Positions 11,010 through 21,900 of a stretch of 64,000 nt of DNA are shown one piece after another (the first letter of the stretch is position 1; every line of letters begins with the position of its first letter). Under the pieces are notes generated by a model. It saw nothing but the letters and a program-made list of their open reading frames with translations. It did not search any database and had not been told where the DNA came from. Source of the DNA: Terebella lapidaria (Eukaryota; Annelida; Polychaeta; Terebellida; Terebellidae); contig OX424560.1 in assembly GCA_949152475.1 (NCBI GenBank), positions 18,167,106-18,231,105 on the forward strand, read 5' to 3'. Made by a program: the position numbers and the translations under genes.

Positions 11010-11310
11010 TTAAACAATGTTCTTTACGTGGAAACAATGTTCGATACGCGGAAAGAACGTTCTTCACCTGAAAAAGATGTTCTTTACGCGGAAACAATAT
11101 TTCTTTACTGGAAAACAAGAATTCTTCAGGCCTACATATAAACTTCCCGAGGGTCCATTGCTGGCGCGTGAAGAAGTATTTGAATATCGCATAAAGAATA
11201 CCCGTTGTTTTGGAGTAAAGAATAGGGTAGAATTGTTTCCCCGTAATAAATACTTGTTTGCAGGCAAACAAATATTCTTTACGCGGAAACAAAAGGTATC
11301 CATTCTTCAC
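11010..11310. repeat. iteron array: TTCTTTACGCGGAAACAATA-type units
   Basis: Irregularly spaced units of about 20-24 bp with consensus TTCTTTACGCGGAAACAATA and a few unrelated insertions. ORFs in several frames on both strands are translations of the repeat (for example repeated FPRKEH or FTRKQ) and are not genes. Confidence 0.75.
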
Positions 11311-11389
11311 AGTGGTTGATAAGTGACACTGCGAAAAAAACTTTATTTTTCGGAATAATCTTAACTTGTTCATATTTGACATAATTTGT

Positions 11390-11965
11390 GAAGAAATAAC
11401 GTTATTTCCGCTAAAAAAATGTTATTTCCATGTAAATAAAGTTTTTTACGCATAAATAAAGTTATTAACACGTAAGTTGCATAAATTACGTGTTATTGCA
11501 TGCATTTTATGCATAAATAAAGTTTTTTACGCGGAAATAACGTTATCTACGCGAATTTTTTTCACGCGGAAATAACGTTATTTACCCCATCCACCAAGGG
11601 AAAGATAAATGCACGTACATGCAGTATTTGGTTAGTATATCACACACGGCAGGAGTAAATAACGTTATTAAAGCGTAAATAACTTTATTTACGCATAAAT
11701 AACATTAATTACACGGAAATAACGTTATTTACATGGAAACAACGTCATTTACCCCCATCCACCAAGGGAAAGATAAATGCACGTACAGGCAGTATTTGGT
11801 CAGTATCTCACACACGGCAGAAGTAAATAATGTTTTTTCCACGTAAATAACATTATTTCCGCGTAAAAAAACTTTATTTACGTGGAAAATACGTTACTTA
11901 CACGTAAATAAGTTCATCTACGCGTAAATAACATTATTTACATGAAAATAACATTATTTACACGT
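11390..11965. repeat. iteron array: GTTATTTACGCGTAAATAAC-type palindromic units
   Basis: Many near-palindromic units built from AATAACGTTATTT and TTTACGCGTAAA. Embedded is a direct duplication of about 70 bp at 11581-11650 and 11751-11826, each starting near CCATCCACCAAGGG and ending near ACACACGGCAG. Confidence 0.8.
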
Positions 11966-12120
11966 TCGGCCATGCAAAAACTTTTTAGGGGAACGGGAAA
12001 TAGACCAAATGAAACCTCTAAAACACATCAATAAGCATGCATATCCCTTCAGCTTCTGGGGCTATTGAGGACGAACTGCATGTAAAATCCCGAATCTGGA
12101 GTGCGCCAGTTCCTCATTCA
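11966..12120 (+). repeat. CATATCCCTTCAGCTTCTGG repeat unit, first copy
   Basis: The unit ends in GCATATCCCTTCAGCTTCTG after a CATGCAAAAACT...GACCAAA stretch. It recurs, degenerate, near 13495-13620, 13690-13780 and 13865-13960. Confidence 0.6.
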
Positions 12121-12179
12121 CTTATAGTGTAAATATAAAGGTAACAAAATCATGAACTTGCAAACATCCACTTGGAACC

Positions 12180-13196
12180 AGAATTTACTGCGGCGACCTA
12201 TAGACATCAAGAATCACCAACCGAGACTTGGTTCTTTACTAAATATGATTCATTGTCTGATAATTGTCATTTTCTTTATTTCCACAATTGATTCCTAAGC
12301 TGTAAAGTCGATAATAAGCGAGATATTAGTCATTTTGTCCAGTGACCTTGAAATTTAGGCCAAAGATCAAATTCAAAGTCACGAGAATCATCTGTATATA
12401 TCATTTCCTATGTTCATAATTGATTCCTAGGCTGTAAAGTGGATAATGAGCGAGATATTACCCATGCATTTTGTCCTCTGACCTTGAAAATGACGTCAAA
12501 GTTCAAATTCAAGGTCATGACAATTTTCAGAATATATCATTCCCTATATGTTCAAAAATTAATTTCTAAGCGGTAAAGTCGATAATAAGCGAGATATTAG
12601 CCATTTTGTCCCGTGACCTTAAAAATTAGGTCAAAGGTCAAATTCAAGGTCACAACAATATTCAGAATACATATCATTTCCTATATGTTCACTTTTGATT
12701 CCTAAGCTGTAAAGTCGATAAGCGAGATATTAGACATTTTGTCCTGTGAAATTAAAGGTTAAAGGTCAATTTCAATGTCGTGAGAATATTCAGAATATAT
12801 CATTTCCTATCTGTCCACAATTAATTCCTAATCTCTAATCTCAATATTAAGTGAGATATTTGGAAAAATGTTCCCCATTATAAAGCATAAGCGAATTTAA
12901 CATGGGAAAGTCCCATTTGGGCCGACTTTGGGCCCAAAATGGCACACCTCGAGCGAATCAAGGGCAACGAAACTTGTACATGTCACAGTGGTACATATGA
13001 GGAGTGTTATGCATCAATAAAAAAAGTTACTGAACACATTTTGAGAAAACAATCGTCAAAGTCCAAAATTGGCCATTTTTCGTTGAAAATGGCCGCCATC
13101 CTTAAAAAAATAGATCAAAAGTCAAATTCAAAGTCACGAGAATATTCAGCATATATCATTTCCTATATGTCACAGTCCACAATTGAGTCCTAATCT
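12180..13196 (+). repeat. AGGTCA minisatellite element (5' part), interrupted copy
   Basis: Four to five degenerate ~137-bp units run to about 12870, each with a GTGACCTTGAAAAT...AGGTCAAAGGTCAAATTCAAGG-type core split over a few mismatches. The element-specific ATGGGAAAGTCCCATTTGGG block follows at 12903. Here the short ORF of other copies is frameshifted. The element is split by 13198-14455 and resumes at 14456. Confidence 0.75.
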
Positions 13197-13197
13197 A

Positions 13198-14455
13198 ATG
13201 TGGCGATTTTGCCAAAAGATCGCGGCAGAAGATTCTTTCTAAACACTTTCTTGTTTCTGGCCGCTTCACATTCGAAGCACGTGCGTTGTTTAGTGACGTA
13301 TTGTGTTTTATCGATCCACTGTACTGGAACAATGGCTTTACGTCATCTCTCGTGCTCACGACTCTAGTATAAATACTGTGGCCGCACTTTGTGTGGCCGG
13401 AGTTGTCACAGAGCGAGAGCACGACAGGTGAGCTCAGCTTCAACTTGCCTAACAACATTTCAGAACTAGACTTTCCCTCAAAATCCTAGATTTGCCTGAA
13501 TCAGCCATACAACACACTCTTCAGGGGGGTGGACAATGGACCAAAGGGAACCTGTAAAACACACCACTGCATATCCCTTCAGCTTCTGGGCCCTCAAGCG
13601 GGTCCCAGACCCTCGGTTTTCACCACCTCGCTTCACGACATTTCATATCTTGGCTTTCCTTCAGAACCCTGGATTCACCCAAGATCAGGTATTCATAAAC
13701 TCTCCAAGGCCATGGATATTGGACCAAGGAGAGCCCTAGAACACATAATTGGTGATGCATAAATCTTCGGCATCTGGCCGGTCGACACGCGCTTGCTTCA
13801 CCTGGCTTAGTAACATTTTATAAAGGGGCCTTCCCTCAAATGCCAGATCTGCTCCGAATTAGTCATGCAAAAAACTCTTAGGGGAATGGACCAAAGGAAA
13901 CCTATAAAAAAAACACCACTGGGCATGCATATCCTTTCAGCTTCCGGGGCGCTCTGTCGATCAAAGGTTTTGGCCCCCTCCCCCTCCCAAAATCCTATAC
14001 CCGCCCCTGGGGAGGCCCATAAGGCCTCAGGGACGACTTCCAATAGGGGGCCCAGGAGGGGGACCTTGCTGACTCGGGGGCTCCCGCCCTCTGGATCACC
14101 TGTCTCTCGCCTGGGATGATGCGACACAGGCTCTGGCAGACCGTCGGGGTGTCCAGGGTTCTACCCCTGCGGCAGTGCTATCAGCAACATGCCCACGTGC
14201 GCGAGTTCTGTGGTGCCGCTCCCATGGCATCTCAGGCTCCGCACACGGCTACATTACTATGTACTATGCATGTTGTATATGATGTTGTTGATGTTGGTGA
14301 TGATGATGGTGATGGTGAACACTGATTGTGATGTGTTATGATGTGATGTATGACGGCCGGACTCGTCTGGATGGACTGTTACCTGGTTGTAGTTCTAGTA
14401 ATTACGACGCCCGCCACGTGCGCCCTGTGCGCCGTGGAGATCGGACGTTACATTA
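13198..14455 (+). mobile_element. nested insertion within the AGGTCA element
   Basis: The host sequence breaks after AGTCCTAATCTA (13196) and resumes at ATAATCTCAATAGTAAGTGA (14456). The insert's outer parts match the repeat at the window start. Its own interior (about 13291-14187) holds further copies of the CTTCAGCTTCTGG unit, so at least three insertion layers are stacked. No transposase is recognised. Confidence 0.65.
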
Positions 14456-14755
14456 TAATCTCAATAGTAAGTGAGATAATATTTGCAAAAATGTGTCCCA
14501 TTATAAAGCATAGCAGAATTTAACATTGGAAAGTCCCATTTGGGCCGAGTTTGGCCGACATTTTGGAAAAAAATGCGAAAATCAAAAAACTAAAAAATAC
14601 CTCACTCTTGAAATATTTGTAGGCAGTTTTATGCAAAATTTCAGAAAGATTCGACCGTAAACTTAAAAGATAAAATTGTTTACGGACGGACGGACGACGG
14701 ACGCAACGCCATGGTAATAAGTTATCGTACCATAGGTCCGGTAACCTAAAATGTA
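14456..14755 (+). repeat. AGGTCA minisatellite element (3' part)
   Basis: Ends with the family's typical tail: GACGGACGACGGACGCAACG, then GTACCATAGGTCCGGTAACC at about 14728-14747. Confidence 0.75.
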
Positions 14756-14785
14756 TACAGCGATATTTTGTTTTAAAACTTTTAA

Positions 14786-15330
14786 AGCAGCTGTCTTCGA
14801 ACCAGTCAATATTTTTTGAAAACTGTATTTCATATTATGTATTAAACATGCTAAACTAACTGAATGAAACATACTCACATCAAATGTGTTGAAAATAACC
14901 AGTCCACAGGGAAATTTTGCTCATTTGAACAGGCGGTTCTCGCTTAAATACAAGAAGTGTATCCATCACACGCAGATGTAAACAAAGCATAGAAGTGCGA
15001 GATAGATTGACAATTCCACGCACATCATGGTATATCACTGATTATTTTCTCACAACTACACTATATATGCACATACGAACTGGAAAATGTACTCGATGTG
15101 GACTTTTAAGCGCGATTTGAGCATTTGTTTACATTCGGGTTTGATGGATACACTTCGTTTGTTTATTTACAAAACCGGTACAAAATGGGCACTAAAACGG
15201 ATGAAAAGACAACTCGGACAGACTGTTATCGTCAAAATCATTGAGCACACCTTTTGTTATATTGCATTAGATATGTTTAACGTAAAATTGGTTTTGAAAA
15301 AAAATATTGCATACGTTCGGAGGCAGCACC
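14786..15330 (+). mobile_element. 545-bp TTAA-type MITE, copy 2
   Basis: Begins AGCAGCTGTCTTCGAA and ends GGCAGCACCT, flanked by TTAA on both sides (14782-14785 and 15331-15334). It aligns with 2192-2730 in reverse orientation. The intact TTAA duplication defines the target-site type of the family. Confidence 0.85.
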
Positions 15331-15344
15331 TTTAACTTTTGAAG

Positions 15345-15485
15345 GATCAGCTCCACTATTAGAGCCTTCACAAATAAAGTAGGTTAAGCTATTGAATTTC
15401 GTCGTGCAAGCTTCACCATGGGCTATACGTGAAACTAAAGTCAAACAATAATTGTGGTGTTATTGTGGTGCATACGAATTAGCAT
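15345..15485 (+). repeat. dispersed ~130-bp repeat, copy 2
   Basis: Homologous to 8260-8400 in the same orientation (shared CTATACGT and CAAACAATWATTGTGGTG blocks). Confidence 0.6.
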
Positions 15486-16379
15486 CTTGATCAAGGATCC
15501 TCCGCAATACCAGAGATCGTAAACATCTCTGGCAATACTTCGCATAGTCATTTCGACTATGCGAGTGCCTCTTGGTATTCTGGTCTTACCAAGAAATATA
15601 AGGATCGTCTGCAGACCACCCAGAACAGGGTGGTTCGATATATCCTGAAGCGCCCCCACCCAGAACCCACATAGGGTTCACTGAATTTGAGCAGGTCCGA
15701 ATGTTGCCTGTGGAAGCCCGTGTACAACAACTCAAGCTAAATCACATCCACAATATCATAAACGGTACAGCCCCCACTTATCTAACTTCTCTCTTTCACA
15801 TAAATTCTTCCCGCCACAATACCCGCTCTGGCCCCCTGTCTTTGGTTATTCCTTGAGTTTAATCTTTTGGACAGTCTTCATTTACCTATACCGGTGCTGT
15901 ACTATGGAATAGTATACCCCATCAAGTACAATCATTGTCAAGTAGGTCGTCTTTTAAATCCAGTGTCCGAGCATTTTTATTTCAAAATATACCTGTCTAT
16001 CCATGTTTCAATTATTATCCCTATCTATCCATGTTTCAATTATAATTTTCTCTAGTCATACTCATGTTTGTCATTTTACTATGACTATTTATTCTTTACA
16101 TACTGTTGTCAATTTATAATATTTATCTCTATACCGATGTCAATTTTCATGTATATTATTTACAAACCAGTATTAATATTATTATAAATATCCACATTTA
16201 ATATATTAGTAATATCTTAGTCATTCCTCCATTTATCCCCATAGTTGCTATCGGTTGTTTACATCAAAGGACCACAACGGAAATAAGTGAATTTTCAATT
16301 TCTTGTGTCATCCTTGTATTTTTTGATGTTTACAATTTTATGTATACATTGAAATTTTACAGAATAAATTCAATCATTC
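15486..16379 (+). pseudogene. 5'-truncated LINE: C-terminal end of reverse transcriptase ORF plus 3' tail
   Basis: Frame-broken peptides match the usual end of non-LTR retrotransposon ORF2: HFDYASASWYSGL...RLQTTQNRVVRYIL near 15540-15635, EFEQVRMLPVEARVQQLKL...APTYLTSLF at about 15665-15830, and FTYTGAVLWNSIPHQV...FKSSVRAFLF near 15880-15980. Stops and frameshifts separate them. The tail is AT-rich with AGAATAAATTCAATCATTC at its end (about 16361-16379). The catalytic YxDD region is absent. The clade (CR1/L2/Jockey-like) is not resolved. Confidence 0.8.
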
Positions 16380-16387
16380 CCGGCCCC

Positions 16388-16651
16388 TCAGGGCCGGGTA
16401 TATGTGATTGTCGTTGACCTCACCCTATGTATCTCCTGTCTTCCGACTCTCTCGGACGACTCTTTTAGATTCAGCATACATTGGTGTTGGTTTCGCGAAT
16501 TTGCAATAAAAGCCGATAAATTCCGCTAAATTGATTTAAAAACACTGCTAATATCACTATACTAAAAATAAGAATTTGAATGACAATGAGAAGTGCTGTT
16601 TCAAATGAGTTTTCGGCTGGTATTCGCAAGTGCAATTACCGATTCTCCTGC
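16388..16651 (+). repeat. left arm of a 264-bp inverted repeat
   Basis: Begins TCAGGGCCGGGTATATGTGA directly after the LINE tail and ends GATTCTCCTGC. It is the reverse complement of 16797-17060, essentially perfect by eye. Confidence 0.9.
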
Positions 16652-16796
16652 CGGTATAACGCAGTGATTATATCTGGGGCGGTTCAAATATGAGAAGTTC
16701 CAAAATAACCGGCAGGAGAATCGGTAATTGCACTTGCGAATACCCCCACCTATCTAACTTCTCTCTTTCACATAAATTCTTCCCGCCACAATACCC
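16652..16796. repeat. spacer of the inverted repeat, with captured pieces
   Basis: 16712-16743 is an extra copy of the first 32 bases of the right arm. 16743-16798 is a 56-bp copy of the LINE segment 15771-15826 with one mismatch. This suggests template switching or a rearranged foldback element. Confidence 0.85.
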
Positions 16797-17060
16797 GCAG
16801 GAGAATCGGTAATTGCACTTGCGAATACCAGCCGAAAACTCATTTGAAACAGCACTTCTCATTGTCATTCAAATTCTTATTTTTAGTATAGTGATATTAG
16901 CAGTGTTTTTAAATCAATTTAGCGGAATTTATCGGCTTTTATTGCAAATTCGCGAAACCAACACCAATGTATGCTGAATCTAAAAGAGTCGTCCGAGAGA
17001 GTCGGAAGACAGGAGATACATAGGGTGAGGTCAACGACAATCACATATACCCGGCCCTGA
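16797..17060 (-). repeat. right arm of the 264-bp inverted repeat
   Basis: Begins GCAGGAGAATCGGTAATTGC and ends CATATACCCGGCCCTGA, mirroring 16388-16651. Confidence 0.9.
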
Positions 17061-17717
17061 ATAACTACGCCAACAAGTAATCACTAAGAATATGTTGTAT
17101 TGCAGCGACAGACAGTGATACACTAGGTGTAAGCATTTCAGAGAATAGTTTAAAATTATCTTTTCGAATTATTACAGTTGCATTAGGCCTGTTAGGTCAT
17201 TTTTCGTGGGGCGATCGAGCGTGTAGCATAATAAAACTGAAGCATGAGAAATTTTGATGCTTCACAAGCGTGATCGCCTTTAATAGCCAAGACCGCCATA
17301 ACGAAGCCGTGACAAATCCGTGCTTTCGACCACGGGTACTTAAAAACCCGGCAATAGGTATAACCTTTATTCCAGTTTTATATGAGCCCTGCTATGGAAT
17401 TTTGTACATATGCCTATAGGCATAACCTATAGGGGCCTAATATGCAGGATCGGTTAGACATCTATCCTTTGTAATACGGCTGTACACTTACACTTTAGGC
17501 CTATTCATCAAATCCTGCCGCCTCTACGTGAATATTTAAACCTATGGTGATGTTTTGGAGCATATTGGGAATGTGAGATTTTAAACTAGAAGATAGTTTC
17601 CAGATTCTTGGGCGACTTATGGAGCAGGAATTTAGTAGGATGTTTTTAACAGAGCTGCCGACGGCTAGGTCCAAAGACTGGCACTGGCGATCTGGCAAGG
17701 ATACCGTACATCTAAGT
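17061..17717. other. non-coding stretch, nothing recognised
   Basis: No ORF above about 65 codons with supporting features and no clear repeat. The TAAGT target duplication of the next element is at 17713-17717. Confidence 0.4.
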
Positions 17718-18991
17718 CACGGTGGCTAGGCGTTACGCGTTATTCAGGGAGTGCCGCGTAAAATCATGAGTATTACGCGTTATTCGTGAGGAAATGGCAG
17801 CCTCTGGTTGACCCCTAGTAGGGAAAACATACAATTGCGCTAATTATACCGTTTTGAAATGTCGGATTTGGGTTTGCACGGAACATTACTTATATTCATG
17901 ATTGTTGTTGAGAGTTTAAATCAAAGAAATAAGCCAGTGTAGCGAGAACTTCGGCTCCACAATATCTGTCAATTTTGCTTCGACAGCCGCTCTCCTCGGT
18001 TTTGGGTTTGAAAATGTTATGTATCGGCATTAATGTAGATAGAATGACAGGTCTATGATATTGAAAATATGGGCTTCACATGTGCCTGTCTTCAAAATGT
18101 TTCACAATGGTCGGAAGCGGCGCGAATCTAGGTTGAATGTATCATTTGTTTATTTGCTATACTTTACGCGATTTGCCTGAGGGCATTTCGCGTATGTGCA
18201 TGAGTAAATATTTTGTTGAGGTTGGAATATTTCTTGTATTAATGCAATTTTTTTCTCCAGTTTCACTGCTCAATCGATGGAATAAATTCATGTTCGAAAG
18301 ATAATGTTTTCACTTGGTGAGTTTCTGTGTAAAAGACACGAAAACTCATAATATGGCCAAATTCAGATTTACGATGATTGGTAGGAACATATGGAGGATA
18401 GTGATAAGTGAGAAGTATCGTCAGTACTTGGAACATGTGCAGCCTCAAATCATACTTTAAAAATCTTTATGTATGCGTTACCAGCTCTACCATCGCCGAC
18501 AATGGTGACATGCTTCCTCATGCTGTAACGCGTGTGCAGATTTTCTCCCTCAGGCTGATACGCGTAAACAATAAAAAGCTTCTCAGTTAATAAAATACTC
18601 GATTAAAACAACTGGATGCATGGTGTAACAATAAAGAAAGATTTCTCAGAGCATTCTATGATTTACCAACACGCACTTTGTTGGTTTCAATTGATAGCCG
18701 ATGATATTTCCCAAACGAGTCGCAAGGGTGCGGGTGTTGTCACGAACTGTGTGTCCATTTTCGTAAAATATAACGATGTATGCAAGTAATAATAGTAGCA
18801 TACGTAATGTTTGTTCATTGGGATGTTCCGTGGAAACAAAATTTTAGGAAGAAAATGAACTTTTTCATTAATTTTACTCATTTGAAGTGGGGACCTGTGT
18901 CGTTTCCTGTGCCATTTCCTCACGAATAACGCGTAATACTCACGATTTTACGCGGCACTCCCTGAATAACGCGTAACGCCTAGCCACCGTG
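17718..18991. mobile_element. 1.27-kb DNA element with 81-bp terminal inverted repeats
   Basis: 17718-17798 (CACGGTGGCTAGGCGTTACG...) and 18911-18991 are inverted copies with one mismatch seen. A 5-bp direct repeat TAAGT flanks the element (17713-17717 and 18992-18996). Each arm holds two ACGCGTTATTC sub-repeats. The interior has no transposase, so it is non-autonomous. The superfamily is uncertain. Confidence 0.88.
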
Positions 18992-18996
18992 TAAGT

Positions 18997-21900
18997 GGAT
19001 TGGGGGAGATAAGTTGGCTGAGGGTGTACACAATTTCCTGTTTCATTTACTTTGATGTGACTGATTGTGTGACTTTTTATATGAACTGTACAAATATTGT
19101 TGTGAGTTATTCATATATATGTGTTGATTGTGTATTGAATGTGTTGAATTCAGATTTGTGAGTCCATGGGAAACACGTACACATAAAAGGGCCGGGGTTT
19201 TTTCTGCCATGTTTTCTAAAACATGGCGTTATACTTGTACTATTAAGACGCCCCACTCGGTGATTTCGTGCGTTACCGGTCGATCGCAGCGCCATCTCAT
19301 TGACCGTGTTGGTAAGTACCAACCCAGTCAAGTCCGATTGGTTTAGTGCGTTATGATTTTATTGTGCGCCATCCTTTCTCGCCGATTATGATTAATAAGC
19401 CTGACTGGGGTTTGATTTAGCGCTTTCCGACAGTTTTGTCAAAACCGTCTGTAGAACCGGCTTCGACAAAACTATCATGCTATATCCATCTGCAAGCGTT
19501 TTTTTACTCCGTCACCCAGTGTTACACGAACAGAACAACAACGGTGAGCTTTCTTTTTCCAACTTTCGAAGCACAAAGTGGGGGTAATTTTGTTGTGTTA
19601 GTACTGTTACTCCTGGAATTTGTTTCAATAGGCCTAATCTTTACTCAAACATGCCCAAACGGCAAAATAATGGACTTCAACGACAAAAAAAAAAAACATG
19701 TACAAAAATAACCAGGAGTGACACTCACTGACTCACACTTTTGTTTATGTTTTCAATCAGAAGTTGAAACCTTTTCAAAGAATCACGCATCATCTATAAT
19801 AGGTCATATCCCTCAATTCCAACACTACATGCACAAAGCAAAGGTCATATCCAAATTTTGATGAGCCGCAATTTAGGCTCTGGATCCCCGCACAAGACCT
19901 CCACAACCCACCCACACCCACATCCCCCAAATTTCTGGACCCACTCCTGAGCAGAGATGCAGTATTTATTTACTATTTTTATCGCCGAGGTGGGCAGGTT
20001 TTCTCCCAATTGGACAGTTCATCGCCGAGGCGGGAAGTAAATTGTGAATATAATATCGCTACCATCTGTCAATATCGCTATTCGCTATCATACGCATGTA
20101 CATAATGTCAAATAGTCCCGAGTTGTATGGCGTTATGATGGCTTTGAAGCGGTTGCATCATGATGATAATACCAATATATATCATAACGTCTTCTACAAT
20201 TCAACTCAAAACCTTTCCCATATAATTCGAACACGGCCTGGCACACGCTGCTTTTTCTGTTTTTCTGGTCAGGTCTGCAGGTAAAAACAGTGCTCGGCGA
20301 GGCTGGCAATGCCATCTACAATAACATCATCGATCGAACTGATTTTGAAAAATTGACCAATTGAACTTGTCTTTACTCATTTCGTGAAAATCCACATGTC
20401 ATTGTCAAATACTTTGCAGTGTCTTATTTCATTGACGTTGTAGATATAATTAATGGTTTTTCTCCGTGCTGAAGATGGGTATACTACTGGGCGACGATCT
20501 CGTAATTTGTAGGCGCTACTTCAGTCTCAATGATTCAACGCTCAATCAGTTAAGTCATCAAATAGAACGATTTATCTTATTCACTAAATTATATTTTGAT
20601 GATATGAAACGTTTCCCGAATATGCAACCCATAGGCTACATAATATAGTGGCTATGAATATTTATTCCGTTCAATTATGGAATCATAATTAATATTTCGT
20701 TGAATTCTATCGCTTTTCTTCGACTTGTCCGATGGAGTTTTCCACCATCCCATTTTCCCCATGGGCGCCGACCGGTGCTTCTTGGCGAAAGTAGGTGGCA
20801 GTGCTATTGATCGATAAATATCGACCTGTTTACGGTAGCAAGGTCCATTGATTTTTCACTGCACGGTCGAATTGGCATAGAAACTGTCGCCAACTGCCTC
20901 ACTGCGGAGCGGGGTGCACGCTTGAATACATAGAGAAAAGGGGTTTGTGCGCGAGAAATGTAGGGCCGGATTATGGGGGTATGGTCTAGATTGATTTTGG
21001 GGGGATGAATGCACGGCTCAGCAGTTTATCGCCAGTGATAAGCAGGTAAAGGTCTTGTAAGGTGGGGAGGGTGGGGGGAGGGTGCACCGTACGTTCAAGA
21101 TTTGCCGTACAAGCACGCAGGGTTGGCAAACGGAGCGGCTGCTTTGGAACGTGCGACCTCACAAATTTGTTGGGGTTCGCGCTTGACTATAAAAGGAAAT
21201 ACTATCTAGGCCAATGTTTGTGGATTCACGACTGGTAGTGGCCATATTATATATCTGTTGAGGATTTCACAATCAGATATGGAATATAGCCGACCGTGCA
21301 TACACCAGCAGTAATCTTGTGGGTAAGCGTATTGCGTTGTAAAGTCACTTGCATTCATGATTGAATACACAAACAATTTGACATTTCTTGTAAATGTACG
21401 TATATGCCTGGATGTTTTTCTGACTGTGGGCCTGTTATAATTATTATCTCTACTCGTAATAATACCACTGTTTTTATTACACGCATAACATGTGACTGGT
21501 CATATGTATGAATAAAATGCAGATAGGATTTGTGTGCTGCGTATTCCACTAAAAAAATCTAATACGCCAGGGCAGGACGTAGTGAAGATAAGAACTGGGC
21601 ACCAGTCAAATGCCATGGACAATTTTGATAATGAATAATTCATATGTAACACAAAATGTTACATGCAGATGAAAACAACAACATATCTGCCTTGAAATCT
21701 GCCCAATTATTACTGTATCTCAGAAACTAAGGAAATTATATGGGATCAAATTACTCATTAGATTCACCAGGTAGAGCAAATAATAATTCCTTTGATACCT
21801 GATGACATAAACAAGAGGTCAGAATACAGCATAATTTCCTGCAGTTATTTGCTATGGTACATATATGTACATAACAATTACACGCAGTATCGTCTTACAG

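Noticed and set aside
10996..11382. 128-codon minus and 100-codon plus ORFs
   Set aside because: They are translations of the iteron array (repeated FPRKEH/FTRKQ strings in several frames), so not genes.
12380..12870. CRISPR-like regular repeats
   Set aside because: Long similar units without unique spacers in a eukaryotic genome; it is a minisatellite.
13807..14127. 106-codon minus ORF in GC-rich DNA
   Set aside because: It falls inside nested repeats and shows no conserved features.
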